NCBI RefSeq assembly: GCF_905475465.1
Contig: NC_062257.1
Location: 5,642,001-5,706,000, forward strand
Length of the DNA: 64,000 nucleotides
Source: Pieris napi
Lineage: Eukaryota; Arthropoda; Insecta; Lepidoptera; Pieridae
Reading direction: 5' to 3'
In this document: positions 10,720 through 22,455 of the stretch, one piece after another
Layout: the number at the start of each line of letters is the position of its first letter
Position numbering within the stretch: position 1 is the first letter of the stretch
Translations under genes and position numbers: made by a program
Notes under the pieces: generated by a model
The model's database searches: none
What the model saw: the letters and a program-made list of their open reading frames with translations, nothing else
What the model was told of the DNA's origin: nothing

Positions 10720-10890
10720 AAATCAAACTCAAAATAACTTTATTTATATAAGTAAACAAGTAGGGTGAATGACAACAGAAAAGATATTAAATTGATTGTA
10801 AATTTACATTTACTACCAGTTCGCAAGTCCACAGCGTAGGGCAAGAAGAACTGGCAACACTCTCCGCGACTCTTTTTAATCAATAAACAA
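10720..10890 (-). mobile_element. LINE-type 3' tail (GCCAGTTCTTCTC family)
   Basis: Reverse-strand copy with GCAAGAAGAACTGGCAACACTC and GCGACTCTTTTTAATC, bounded at the left by an ATCAAACTCAAAATAAC tail. Confidence 0.65.
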
Positions 10891-11193
10891 AGGCACTTAA
10901 CAATTTTATTTTAAATTGATCCGACTTTTGAATATGTAAAGCTCTGGATATGTATTTGTAGACTGTTATCGCGAAGAATTCGAATGATTGATTTGATATT
11001 ACATTCAAAACCGTTTACGACGACATCGTTTAGAACAACATACCGGTTATATTGACCAAAATCAAAGGTCTCGGCTGAATTCTATTGTATTAGGTTAATA
11101 ACAACGTCATCGGCTGTTACGACTATCGGTTTTTATTGTATTTGCCTTTCTCTTAATAGATTATCCAACGCAAAGTTACATATACCTTTAAAG

Positions 11194-11515
11194 AAAAAAA
11201 CTTTTTAACCGGATTAAAGTTATGTATTATTATAAATTTACAATTATTTAACATAATTTTAAATTTATCCGAAGTTTCGCGTGCTTTACAGCGTGCGTGG
11301 TCACGGTGACTGAAGACAAAAGGTGTTGGATGTCAAAAAAGTATCACAGCTGTAGAAAAAATTGCTTATCTGTATTTATTTCCCCGGAGTTGGTATCGAC
11401 TAAAAGATGGAGGGTTTTGGCAGAAATAGCTCACGGTGTCCTCTCACACACACAATCCGCGAAAATAGAGGAGAGAATCAATAAATAATCCGGTTAAAAA
11501 GTTTTTTCTTCAAAT
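11194..11515. mobile_element. Short inverted-repeat element (AACCGGATTA termini)
   Basis: Bounded by AAACTTTTTAACCGGATTA at the left and its complement, TAATCCGGTTAAAAAGTTTTT, at the right. The interior has a less AT-rich segment (GTGCGTGGTCACGGTGACTG). The TIR-only structure of about 320 bp fits a MITE. The 63-codon frame inside is not credible as a gene. A related palindrome lies at 32617-32791. Confidence 0.65.
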
Positions 11516-11650
11516 GTGTAAAGGTTATGTCAATAAAAGACAATATTACGTATACCTGCTCTGTAGCAAACACAGTCATAAATAAAGCATTCTAAACGAC
11601 CCACTACAGTAGGACGAGGTAATACTAATCACCGATAAGATAACATAGTT

Positions 11651-11903
11651 TTTTTTTTATTATGGTTCTGGCACGGTTTGTACATTGGCCAGCGTCAAGT
11701 ATGAGATTTTTTTTTATAATTAGTGCTTTTTGCCTTAGAAATTCGACCATGTCCTCCATGTACGGTTAAGGCACTCGCCCGGTACCGCACAACCCTCCCA
11801 AAGGCCGAGAACATATTTAAATTAAATTTAAACTTGCCCTCGAACCGGGAATCGAACCCGGTACCCCTCACCTAGCTGCCACTTAACAAGACCGCTAGGC
11901 AAA
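11651..11903 (-). mobile_element. tRNA-derived SINE (family B)
   Basis: A second SINE family. On the minus strand the head reads GCCTAGCGGTC, then GGGTACCGGGTTCGATTCCC (B box). The body has TTCTCGGCCTTTGGGAGGG, TGCGGTACCGGGCGAGTGCC and a tail ending in an A-rich tract. Copies also lie at 54409-54650, 59005-59263 and 61335-61445. Confidence 0.8.
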
Positions 11904-12235
11904 AAGTTTTACCTTAGGGTAATTGTTATCTGTATCGACACCTTCAATCTACGATTAACGGTGACGTCATACTCTGAAACGCGCTTTCGAAGTATTCAAC
12001 GGTGAGCATATATACATCTCAACCATCATCATCATCGAGGAATCAGATTCCTGCTCTCCTCTAGATACCCTAGGCATCCCATCTTTCCATTCCGAAGAAC
12101 GAGTTTTGGTCATGCTCACCGATGTCCAGATATAGCATTCTGATCAACGAGCTGGGTCTGGATATCCATAGTTGCTCCACTCGCACTTTAAAATGGATTT
12201 TACTGGTCGTGGACCCTCGTGTTACCATCCCCTTT

Positions 12236-12420
12236 TGAGTCAAAGTCAAAATCATTTATTCATATAGGTAACACAATGTACACTTATGAACGTCAAAAAG
12301 AAATACATTAAATGCTTCTAATTTTACACTGCCAGTTCTCAAATCAAGGTCGTATAATGGAAGAGAAGAACTGGCAACTCACCGCCACTCTTTTTTATCG
12401 CCAAGGTTTTGTTTTACACA
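12236..12420 (-). mobile_element. LINE-type 3' tail (GCCAGTTCTTCTC family)
   Basis: Left end AAAGTCAAAATCATTTATTC, middle TGCCAGTTCTCAAATCAAGG and GAAGAACTGGCAA, right end ACTCTTTTTTATCGCC. It is nearly collinear with the copy at 42160-42400. Confidence 0.7.
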
Positions 12421-12805
12421 TTGGTTGAGGTTGAGTCTTGCTTTTTATTTCTATACGCAATTTAAAGTACTATACAAATTTCATTGCGCACATATTCAAA
12501 GTTAATAAATATACCTACTGAAATTGAAATTATTAATTACACTTACACACTATAATATAAACTTATTACTATATAATTTAAAAAATAAAATACAGAATTT
12601 GCCCATTAGGTTCGTAATGGCTAATTAAGATATAATTATGGCAAGCCCATTATGGCACATGAATTCAATCATGGTGATTCGGATGAGTGGTGACAAAACA
12701 ATAACACGTGCGCCGGCGCATTTTGTATTTCCGAAGAAACAGTTTATTCGTATTTTGTTATTCAAAGCTCTTAGAAGATTCAATTAATTACTAAAAAAAA
12801 TCAGT

Positions 12806-13075
12806 AGCGCTGAAATCTTTTTAGGTCTGGGCCTCAGATTTCTGTTTCATGATCATTTGTCAATCTAAAAGGCTAGCAGGTGATCAGCCTATACTTGAAG
12901 CACGCCGTCTTTATGGGTCTAAACTCTAAGACATGTCGGTTTCCTTACGATGTTTTCCTTCACCGTTCGAGCGAATGTTAAATGCGCACATAGTCCATTG
13001 GTGCATAACCGGGCATCGAACCTACGACCTCAGGGATGAGAGTCGCACGCTGAAGCCACTAGGCAAACACTGCTC
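12806..13075 (-). mobile_element. tRNA-derived SINE (family A)
   Basis: Complete reverse copy from the CAGTAGCGCTG tail to the tRNA-like head CCACTAGGCAAACACTGCTC, including the B box read as GGGCATCGAACCTACGACC. Confidence 0.85.
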
Positions 13076-13721
13076 TGAATTAATTACTAATTATTCAAAT
13101 ATTCAAAGCCGTGATTAATTTACAATCTTAAAGTGAATGGTACAAAGTTTGTTGTACATTTTAAACCAGATTTAATGATCAAGAGAGGTGATAAAACATG
13201 TCAACGCTAAACCACATGTCTGGATATGTTCTGTATTAACTCCCTCGGGAGCTCTTCGTGTGATTTGTAGCAGTCATTATGGGACATATCGTGAACTAGT
13301 GTAGTAGATATTGGGTAATTTTATTCAGTATTAACATGATCTGTTTGGGTTTTTACGAAACAATTTTCAAGCGTTTTTAATAAGCAAGACATATCACCTC
13401 GAAGTCACAATTGAGGTATTTCCGACTTAGGGTCCTTCAAGAAAAGAGCGTACCAATTCTTAAAGGGCCGGCAACACAATCTCCAGGCCTGGGAGTCATA
13501 AAAAAAGATGTTTTAGCGAACTGGCGAGCTGTAGTATCGTCTTCCAGATGCTTTCCTGGGAGATACGACCTCCAAACTTAAAAAAAAGGCATCTCTGAAA
13601 ATCCGGCAACGCACCCGCTATCATGGTTCTCCTTGGGCTTCGCAGCTGCATTTATTTGCTGTTCCATAGACTTGTTTGCCCCTATTATATATCTTTTGCT
13701 TGTTAATCTATATTCTAGCTT

Positions 13722-13865
13722 CTTTCAGTACCGTCGATCGGAACCCCTTCATGGGTAAAGGCCCCCTCCAGCTTTTTCCAACTGACTCTGTTTATGGCTC
13801 TCTTTCTCCATTCGTTTCCTGCTACCGCTTCTATTTCTTCTATCCACCTTTTTTTTGGGCGACCT
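13722..13865 (-). pseudogene. RTE-type LINE reverse transcriptase, C-terminal remnant
   Basis: The minus frame gives RPKKRWIEEIEAVAGNEW, then WKKLEGAFTHEGV. This is the conserved closing segment of RTE-like reverse transcriptases (RPxxRWxDDIxxVAGxxWxxxAxDRxxW). Neither an upstream catalytic domain nor an element boundary was found, so this is a 5'-truncated relic. Confidence 0.75.
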
Positions 13866-14089
13866 CTTCAGGAGAATTTCATATGTAAGGACCTAATATT
13901 TGCAAAAGATTTTGTTTTAAACAATTGTAATGGAAAACTTAAATGCGAAACGATTTTAAATAAAGCCATTGCATTGTCAGATTTATTTGAACTGCATTCA
14001 AACAGAAATAACTTAAGTTATTTCTTTGTACATTTGTAAGAGGGGGCGTAAGGCACGGTGCAGATAGTGGAAGCTATTATCACTACATA

Positions 14090-14545
14090 GTATAAAACAA
14101 AGTCGCTTTTTCTGTCCCTATGTATGCTTAAATCTTTAAAACTACGCAACGGATTTTGATGCGGTTATTTTGAATAGATAGAGTGATTGAAGAGGAAGGT
14201 TTATATGTATAATAATATCCATTAAATAGTGGAGAAATACTGTTATTTTTGAGGTTTCTAATTTTTTCCGCTTACATTGCAGGCTGAACCCTTCGAGATT
14301 TATCAAAATAATGTACTAAGTATTGTACACATTGAAAAGTTGTACAGAAAACTCCGCGATGGTATATGTCTGATGGTATATAGTGGTATACCTCTTATGG
14401 ATATCTAGATATATAGATTTAAAAATTGCGGGACGTAGCTTTTGCCGCGGTACAGGCCGGCCGGGGGGAGATTGCCTATAAATCTAAAGCACTTTGAATT
14501 AAGTATCAGCATTGCACCCATGCGAAGCCGGGGCGGGTCGCTAGT
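14090..14545 (+). mobile_element. Helitron-like non-autonomous element, 3' part
   Basis: Contains CTACGCAACGGATTTTGATG, TATACCTCTTATGGATATC and a GC-rich 3' end reading GAAGCCGGGGCGGGTCGCTAGT. Helitrons end in CTRR preceded by a GC-rich hairpin and insert next to T, and the CTAG|T end fits. No Rep/helicase coding sequence is present. Confidence 0.6.
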
Positions 14546-14639
14546 AAGCTATATAAGCTTGTGTACTACAAATTTTTTAATGAATGAAATCATTTAGTTA
14601 TTAGGTACTTAATTATCTGTTAAAAGTTGTTTCAAGGCG

Positions 14640-14910
14640 TAAAAAGAACTTTATATTTAGTAAGTTCGTGAGCGTTCAAGTATTACGTAACAAATTTGGG
14701 GGGGGGGGGTTTCCCTTTTGTAAAACGGGCGGGGATTGAAAACTCTGGACTCTGAATCTAAATCTTAGTTTAGCTTAATATAGCTTTGTTTTCTGCAACC
14801 GGCTTTAGTGCAAAGAGAAAATCAGTACAGACGATAATGAATCTTTGGCGTTTAGAAATAGGGTTTAGTTTAATTTAATCGTATGCCGATGTTAGCTACT
14901 CGTAGAGTTG
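14640..14910. other. AT-rich spacer with a poly-G run
   Basis: A run of ten or more G residues at about 14698-14709 is unusual in this AT-rich window and could form a G-quadruplex or reflect assembly noise. No gene seen. Confidence 0.4.
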
Positions 14911-14914
14911 TCGG

Positions 14915-15400
14915 GTGATGTATGGAGATTTAATTAGAGTTTCCCGACACCGTCGCCGGCGATTAGCAGCCGACACACCGACTCTGACAGTTATATTTGG
15001 TTTTTTCCTACTGTCTACTTATTTAGATATTTTAATATCAATATTTATAGCAGTAATCCCGCTACCTTGGTATTATCCGTGGGCTAATATACTTACCTTT
15101 CCCTCGCAATATATTTATGAAAATATTATGTATGTATACAAAAATAATAAGTTTACTAGAATAGAACATACGCACAATGTTAATACTCGGAACAAACGCA
15201 GGCTACAATTTCCCCGGACTAGACTAGCTAAAGTTAGTAATTCCTTTTTGGGAAAAGGGATACTCTTCTTTAATAAAATCCCAGAGGCTCTTTTATCTCT
15301 GCTTTTTAATAAATTTATGAAATTAATTAAAGAAAAGCTGTGTAAAAAGGCTTCCTATAAAGTCAACGATTATCTAGTTGATAAAAGGGCCTGGGACTAG
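14915..15400 (+). pseudogene. Non-LTR retrotransposon reverse transcriptase, C-terminal end (5'-truncated)
   Basis: A 161-codon frame. Its second half reads like the end of CR1/Jockey-type reverse transcriptases: an IYENIMYVYKN segment, HTHNVNTRNKRRLQFPRTRL, GILFFNKIPEALLSL and a lysine-rich closing stretch up to the stop. In intact elements these follow the catalytic palm and thumb, which are missing here. The 3' UTR continues to about 15630, with CTCTCGGCCTACACCCTCTG and AATAAACATATTTTATTTTA. The same UTR occurs on the minus strand at 61605-61880 and 31221-31370. The codons before about residue 60 may be flanking sequence. Confidence 0.75.
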
Positions 15401-15689
15401 TGCTAGACAGGCTACTTCTAACTAATTTGCGATATTTGTTTTAAAATAAGTGTTGTTTGATGATTTGCTATTTTAAAAGAGTACCGAGAGTTTTTTACAC
15501 CGGCTTTTTCTCTCGGCCTACACCCTCTGTCTTCTTTGCCGATGAGTAGGGATGCCTACAAATTCAAATTTAATGACTGAATAAGTGATATGGTATCTTA
15601 TGTTCCATAATAAACATATTTTATTTTATTTTTATATTTTTTAGACATTAATGAATGTTTGAAAAAATAAATAATTCACTAATACAACC

Positions 15690-15940
15690 TTTTTAGGTCT
15701 GGGCCTCAGATTTCTGCATCTGTTTCATGATCGCTTGTCAATCTAATAGGCCAGTGGATGCTCAGCGTCCTGTGTCTGACACATGTCGACTTTTTGACTC
15801 TAAGACAAGCCGGGTTCATTACGATGTTTTCCTTCACCGTTCGAGCGAATGTTAAATGCGCACATAGAAAGAAAGTTCATTAGCCGGGAATCGAAACTAT
15901 GATCTCAGGGATAAAGCCACTAGGCCAACACTTCTGCGTT
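15690..15940 (-). mobile_element. tRNA-derived SINE (family A)
   Basis: Reverse copy with the GGTCTGGGCCTCAGATTTCTG tail side, TTTTCCTTCACCGTTCGAGC and a head with CCGGGAATCGAAACTATGA. It lies just beyond the LINE 3' end. Confidence 0.8.
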
Positions 15941-16493
15941 AAATTATATATGTGTTTACGGGGTGTTAACGTAAACATACCAGAGGGCTCGCAATCATTG
16001 CCGGCCTTTTAAGAATTCGCTCTTTGAAGCACCCTGTCTTTGGTTTGGAAATACTTCAGTGGGCAGCTGGTTCCACATAGGTGGAACACAAAAACTGCCT
16101 TTTAAGCTTCAGTTGTCGAACGACGGACGTCGCCGTGATACGGCATGATTTCATGTTCGGCAACGACATCCAAAACGGCTTTCACCTATGTTCGAACCAA
16201 GACTTGCCGCTATTCTTTTTAAGGGTAATGGGTAAACACTGACTGTTAGCGATAATTTTAAACTCTACGATTAATGCGTGGACGTAGTTCTGGGGAACTG
16301 CGTCAACATATTTACGATAAGGCACGGAAGCTTAGGGTAAATTTTATTCTACACTTGGATATTACGTTATACATTTTGATAACTCGTGTCTAGCAAGTGA
16401 TAACAAGCATTGTACTATGATTATTGCCTGTTCATATTTCATTTGAACATTGACCAACTGCTGATACGGCTCTCGTGGTTGTTCTAAATTTTC

Positions 16494-16735
16494 GTAGGTT
16501 CGATCCCCGGCTGTGCACCAATGGACTTTCTTTCTATGTGCGCATTTAACATTCGCTCGAACGGTGAAGGAAAACATCGTGAGGAAACCGACATGTCTTA
16601 GACCCAAAAAGTCGACGGCGTGTGGCAGTGGAGGCTGATCACCTACTTGCCTATTAGATTTAAAAATGATCATGAAACACATTCAGAAATCCAAGGCCAA
16701 GATCTAAAGGGGTTGTAGCGTCATTGATTTATTTT
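16494..16735 (+). mobile_element. SINE family A, 5'-truncated
   Basis: Begins at the B box (CGTAGGTTCGATCCCCGG) and runs through the whole body to AAGGGGTTGTAGCG. The A-box half of the head is missing. The 106-codon minus frame over it is a SINE shadow. Confidence 0.8.
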
Positions 16736-17229
16736 ATTTATGTGGAAATTGGTGTAAGTAGTATTTAAGATATTGTTTTATAACAATAACATTTCTGGCA
16801 TCCTTTCAAAGTGGCGAAGACTCCTTCAAGCCCTTCATTATCGTGGTGACCCTGCCCACTACGATGAAGCTTTGATCCTAACCGTCTGTTACGCCACACC
16901 TTTTTCACGAAGATAGGCAGATACCATGGATACTTGCTAGATACTTGCTGTACCTAAATAAATAAAAATACGGTCCGTACTCTCTTGCGTGTTGTTCCCA
17001 CGAGAATGTGATAGAGGACAAATCTTTGTTTTTAATTATTTCTTTTATTATTTTTAATTACTTAAGATGTCATGTGGAACATGGTGTAATGGTTGCCTCA
17101 CAAACATTGTGTAAAACAAAAAACTTGGCGATTAAAAAGAGTGCCGGAGAGTTTAATTGGTTTTTAAATTGAGTGTAAATTAAGCCATTTTAAAATTTGT
17201 GTACTCAATCAAATATCACTACAAAAATG

Positions 17230-17620
17230 CTTAGAATATGTCTAGAAGTCATTCCTCATTTCTTTATAGTAGTAGGATCCTACTATCCTACTACTGCCGG
17301 GAATTGAACGCATGACTCAGGGTTGAATAAGGCTCGCACTGCTCCTAAAATGTTCTATACAAAAGAATCACGTGACGATTAGCAATTTAAATTACCCTAA
17401 TGTTAATAATTAAAGCACCCCACAGCTTCCGGGGGTCCATAAGCACTTTAACCATAATGTACACAGTCACGCCACCGTCTATTCTCTCTGATCACAGATT
17501 ATGTGAATACAACAACTGTTTTGATATCTCTGAACGGGGAGCGTTGCGTGAGAAAAAAAAATGATATTACATATTAAACTGCTATTTAATGGAAAAAAAT
17601 CTAATAATATTATAAACGCG
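17230..17620. other. Non-repetitive intronic stretch
   Basis: No gene. The part at 17400-17545 has higher GC (CCACAGCTTCCGGGGGTCC, then GCACTTTAACCATAATG) and matches no repeat recognised here. It is a possible conserved regulatory segment; no decisive motif was seen. Confidence 0.25.
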
Positions 17621-17624
17621 AAAG

Positions 17625-18032
17625 TTTGTAAGTATGGATGGATGTTTGTTATTCTTTCACGTAAAAACTACTGATACTTTACAATAATATAGCTTATACA
17701 TCAGAATAACATATAGGCTACAATTTATAAAGGATATTGTGTGAATTGTCCAAAATATCAAGAAAGTAGGGAAAATCTACCATATGCGAGCTATTCTGGC
17801 GTGCGCTGTCAAAACCGCTAGAGTTACACATATGTAATGTATGATTGAAATGTTTATATTAAATAGTCCTACAAAAAAGCCCGCCACAGTATATATCTAT
17901 ATCTTATGTGTAAACCATTATGGCCAAAATAGTGAACCATAACTACACTAAAAGTTGTATGAAAATTTTAATGTTAGTTAAATAAGCTACTCGAAATACT
18001 TCTCCTGCGGAGGCGAAGTCGCGGGCACCAGC
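17625..18032 (+). mobile_element. Helitron-like non-autonomous element
   Basis: Starts with AACGCGAAAGTTTGTAAGTATGG and TTCTTTCACGTAAAAACTACTG, and ends in GAGGCGAAGTCGCGGGCACCAGCTATT. A short GC hairpin before a CTnn end is the Helitron 3' signature, although the expected CTAG has become CTAT. The middle matches the reverse complement of 56640-56948. Confidence 0.5.
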
Positions 18033-18099
18033 TATTTAGATATAAAATAAATGTTTCACATATAAATCACTGTAAAGATATATTATATTAGAGCACCTG

Positions 18100-18528
18100 T
18101 ACTAGGCAAGCAGAAATCACACGCAGTATTTCACTAGTGTATCGCGTTGCATACGCATCACGCACTGAATAAGCAAATACTTTTCGCGATCAGCACCTGA
18201 TTACCCAGAATCTACGTGAACTTTTAATATTTTAGGTGCACGCAATAATAGGCTGTATTTGTCTTGATTTAGATATCAAAATGAGGTGAGAAATTATTAT
18301 TATTATCGGCGAGATTGGATCGTGCGTACCAGGTACACAGCGGAGTCTTGGAGATGGTTATCGTGGCTATAAATAAGCCAGCGTGACAAGTGCCCCCATT
18401 AGGACCGACCGGCAAAAAGTTGCGACCTCCTCGTACGGTCTGCATATCCGGTGACTGAACTTTGATGAAGAAATCGGTCTCCTTAGCGAAGTAATTAATT
18501 ACAATGATTGATGAAAGGAATTTAATTG
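18100..18528. promoter_or_regulatory. Candidate conserved regulatory segment
   Basis: No repeat signature. Motifs include GGCTATAAATAAGCC (MEF2- or TATA-like), GAAGTAATTAATTACAATG (paired homeodomain cores) and TGATTGATGA (similar to an Exd/Hox composite site), with GC-rich runs between them. Together with its position between mab-21 and neurobeachin exons this suggests an enhancer, but the role is inferred. Confidence 0.3.
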
Positions 18529-19283
18529 AAATAAAAATAGGTAAAAAAACTTTTTAAGTTAAACGGTTTTATGTTAAACATACATTGCAATGTTTAAGAT
18601 AAATGTACTAAAAACCAAAAAATAATAAAATAGATACAGTCGTGGGAATTATAAACATATGCATAGACTAGACTAAAATAAAACCGTGGGGCACGTCAAT
18701 TGTCTACAAATGATCGACTTAATGTGCGATAGAAGAATCGTTTAATTCGTCGTTAAAATAGGCAGTTGGCCCGCAGACGGTCAGGAAATTACTTACTATT
18801 TTCTTGCTCATGGAAATTCCAATAGTTATACACTCCATGTAAATAAAAGAGATGTTTCAACTAGTTTATCGTTGGACATTCACACTGCTGGCTGGCGAGG
18901 AATCGTTTCACTGCTCGTAGTTTGTCTTTAATTGACAAAACATATGATAAAAGTACCACTATGAAACCCTAAAACTCGCTTATAATCGAGCTTGCTAGCT
19001 TGTTTCCACATTCTAGCCCTACTTATCACACGTCCATCGTTGTCGGTTGAACAACTGCCTAATTATAGTGTAACATTACAAAACAAACATTTTAATCAAC
19101 GATTGTAGACAATTGACGTGCCCTACGGTTTTATTTTAGTCTAGTCTATGCATATGTTTATAATTCCCACGACTGTATCTATTTTATTATTTTTTGGTTT
19201 TTAGTACATTTATCTTAAACATTGCAATGTATGTTTAACATAAAACCGTTTAACTTAAAAAGTTTTTTTACCTATTTTTATTT
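18529..19283. repeat. Long near-perfect inverted repeat (181-bp arms, 393-bp spacer)
   Basis: The left arm (18529-18709) and right arm (19103-19283) are reverse complements over 181 bp with one mismatch (GTGGGGC against GTAGGGC). Both contain GTTAAACGGTTTTATG and TCGTGGGAATTATAAAC. The spacer is largely non-repetitive and has no coding frame. Transcription in either direction would give a long hairpin. Near-identity of the arms implies recent formation or gene conversion. No clear target duplication was seen at the outer ends. Confidence 0.9.
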
Positions 19284-19654
19284 TCTAGTTTTTAGTTTTT
19301 ATTTCGCATTCTGTTTAATTCATTTAGTGCTTCATTATTGCAAGGTTCCTTGCCCGTTAGTTTATATAAATAAATCAATTCTATAATATAAATATAATAT
19401 ATATTTAATTAATAAAATAGATACAGTTTTTTAATATAATGTTATATATATATATCTATAATATATATTTATAAATTATATAATATTTAGTTATTTTTAT
19501 TTTATTTATTTAGTTTATTGTATTGTCACCAAAATCCAAAGTGTATACAAAATTTCAGATTAATCGGTTGACAGGAAGAGGGTGAAATTTGAATTACTAA
19601 ATTTGACCCAAGAATAAAACAAACGGGGTGAGCTAAATAAAACCGTTTAAAAAA

Positions 19655-20063
19655 AGAGTGTGTGTGTACTTATGTACACGCGTTAGAAGTTATACATCTT
19701 TGGCGTATGGAAAGAAATAACTAAAATGCAGTAGTGATTAACGATAAATATTAAAATTAATCAATAAAATTATTAGTAGTAAATACTATCACCGTCGTAT
19801 ATGAAATTGATTTAATAAAAACACCAAAATAATATTTTTTTATTCACACTGTTTAATTGTACTGTTACGACTTACGAAACACGTGTTCTAAATATAAAAA
19901 TACTAGAATATACAACTTGAACATAGTTATTATCGATTTTTATGCCACCTAGAATTAACTTCATTCTGTTAATTTTGTGTAACGGTGCGCGCGCATCGTA
20001 AAATTTCACTCTCACCAATTTTTCATAACGCGCCGAAAGAAGTTAACTTCAAAAATTATTTTG
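19655..20063 (+). mobile_element. Non-autonomous element with AGAAGT..ACTTCTT palindromes (family P)
   Basis: Left end GTGTGTACTTATGTACACGCG followed by TTAGAAGTTATACATCTTTGG. The right end has GTGCGCGCGCATCG, GCGCCGAAAGAAGTTAACTTC. Both subterminal regions carry short palindromes around AAGTTATACTT. Related copies: 23883-24296, 24603-25203, 25325-25540, 26402-27335, 44403-44745, 46101-46460, 62085-62590. No transposase is present and the superfamily is not assigned. Confidence 0.65.
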
Positions 20064-20093
20064 TATTGATACTGTAAAATCAATCATTACCAT

Positions 20094-20583
20094 CGCCCGA
20101 ACCCAATAACCTATGTCAATCCGTTTTTGATAGAAATCTAAATCCACGTGTTGTAATAAGTGTGCCAATAACCAATCGACGGATTGTAATAGCCATCTGT
20201 CGATACAAGCTATCCATGGGAAGTCCGATCGGTGTCTGTGGATTGACCTTTGTATAAAAATGACAGTTGACGAAAGCTCGATTTCAACAGTTAATTATTT
20301 TAACAGATTTTAACTTACACCAGTTTTTTAAATAATTAAAAGAGCTGTTTGTTATGTTTTAAACATAGACATGTATATTTTAATACTATTTTATGGTTTT
20401 ATTTACTTTATTTGGTTTACATTGATTATGAAATATGAAAACTCGGTAAAATGGAACGACAAAGAGCATTTAAACACAAAAATGGATTGTCTTCGTAGGG
20501 TTTGATTATTGGGATGCAGATAGGAGATCGATCGACTGTCACGGATCTCAGATTATTTTCAATCTGAGATTACAAATCGGGCG
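20094..20583 (+). mobile_element. PIF/Harbinger-like MITE, copy 1
   Basis: Starts CGCCCGAACCCAATAACC and ends near AAATCGGGCG; the right terminus is decayed. The interior is collinear with copies at 33997-34482 and 56018-56524, sharing CCAATCGACGGATTGTAATAG, AAAATGACAGTTGACGAAAG and GGAGATCGATCGACTGTCAC. The family TIR is CGCCCGAACCCAATAA. No clear target duplication remains at this copy. Confidence 0.75.
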
Positions 20584-20629
20584 TAAGTGATAAGGATGTC
20601 CCAAAAATAATATTTTATTTTTTAGACAA

Positions 20630-20790
20630 TTTTTTTGTTTTAATTTTTTTATGATACAGCATACAACTCTTAATTTTCACCCCTCTACGATCAACCCGTA
20701 TTTTTTATATAGGAGATAGTTATTTTTATTGAACTAAAACAATGTTTCCTAGAAATAATATGCATGGCAAAACAACTTTTGCCGGGTCGG
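20630..20790 (-). mobile_element. Fragment of the CTAGCTGACCCGG repeat family (family Q)
   Basis: Contains TATGATACAGCATAC, CACCCCTCTACGATCAACCC and CTTTTGCCGGGTCGGCTA. This is the reverse of the start of the copies at 31852-32127 and 48226-48468. Confidence 0.6.
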
Positions 20791-20799
20791 CTAATCAAT

Positions 20800-22200
20800 A
20801 AAATTTCGTAAGTTAAATATTATAAAACGAAAAAACATTTAGAATCTCCAACGATAAAAATAACACAATTATGAACAAATCGAGGAAATGTTGATCGAAT
20901 CGTCGACAGAAAAATGTCTAAATACATCCGAAGCTATTAAGACACATCGTTCTCACTCGTATTGGTTTTACGAGCTACTAACTAGCTACAACACTTATAA
21001 TATATAGTTTTTATAAAAATCTCGAACAGGTCACTGTTTTAGCAGACTCACTTACTGACTCATTATCTGATAGAATTAATATAAGCCAATAGAATCCAAG
21101 ATGTTCACAATAACCTCATACAGAATCTGATAGATAGCCTGGTATATAGTACCGGTGCTTTCCTCGCTCCACGAAGATCGCAATACAGCGAGGAAATTCT
21201 GCCATTAAAGGTACACTGCCACAGGGATTATTTTTTTTTTTAATTATTTTTAATGTTCTTTTATTATTACTACTTGTTATAACTGATATAAGGGAATTCA
21301 TTCCCAAGGTTTAAAAATCAGCAGAATTTTCCAAATTTCCAAAATACAAAACACTAAACTATACATATCCAGAGCCTAATATATTTGGTAGTGGGCTGAT
21401 TAATTTAAAGAAAACCTTGTTATGTAATGTAATTAATAAAATAAATTTTGGAAGTGTATTTTTTATTGAATTTTTAATTTTATAATAATTTGTCATATAT
21501 TTTAAAAAATATAGCTAATAACATATTCTGCAGATATAGCATTATATTTGATATGATGAACAATAAATAAGCTATAAATACTGACATGACATTAAGATAT
21601 ATTTTTTGCTGTAATAATTAATACGTAATTCATAAAGTGCGACTCCTTATAAAGGTACGTACATAAGTTACGCGAGAATATGTGAAATTGTATGCATTTA
21701 ATGAATTAATAAATTATTCATTATCTGTTATCAGCAATCTAACGAACGGAATGTACGATTTCTAAGAATTCCTTACGTGAGCAGTCGTTTCAATTTTGTC
21801 GTTAATATAGATACAAAATTTTAATGATAACGACAGAATATAATTAAAATAAAATCTTAATGATATATCGTTATTTGTTGTGTAAAAATAGGAAGATCTT
21901 TGATTAAGTGTATAAAATACATCAAAAGAATTTGTTTTATTTTTAGTTTTTCCTATTCGCATGAATTTTTGTCTCTGTATCCATGATTATTTTCGGACTA
22001 GGAATTCTTCCTACTCTGATCGCTTGCTCACTGCTGAGCGTCCTGATACTCTGCTGCACATCTCCAAGATCCAGGTTTAATGATACGTCGTGTTGGACTG
22101 CATCCCCTTGGTCTATTTCTATTATCCCGGTTAATATCGGATGTTGATGGTTGTCTATGTGAAATATTGCAACACTCCAGAATGCTTGTAAACCGATGAC
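20800..22200. other. Long AT-rich stretch, no gene
   Basis: No convincing coding frame, RNA gene or classifiable repeat. Near 21405-21480 there is a LINE-like tail motif (TTTAAAGAAAACCTTG with an AATAAAATAAATTTTGG tail) too short to assign. Confidence 0.35.
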
Positions 22201-22208
22201 ATTCCTTT

Positions 22209-22455
22209 AGAATGGTCGTAGGTACGATCCCCGGCTGTGCACCAATGGACTTTCTTTCTATGTGCGCATTTAACATTCGCATTCGTGAAGGAAAACATCG
22301 TGAGGAAACCGACATGTCTTAGACCCAAAAAGTCGACGGCGTGCGTCAGGCACTGGAGGCTGATTATCTACTTGCCTATTAGATTTAAAAATGATCATGA
22401 AATTCAGAAATCTGAGGCCAAGACCTAAAGAGGTTGTAGCGCCACTGATTTTTCA
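22209..22455 (+). mobile_element. SINE family A, 5'-truncated
   Basis: Begins at GGTCGTAGGTACGATCCCC and continues through the body to GGTTGTAGCGCCACTG. It is similar in extent to 16494-16735. Confidence 0.8.

Noticed and set aside
16362..16682. 106-codon ORF with a segment repeated in other short ORFs (MFSFTVRANVKCAHRKKVHW)
   Set aside because: The recurring peptide is translated SINE family A sequence and occurs wherever the SINE does.
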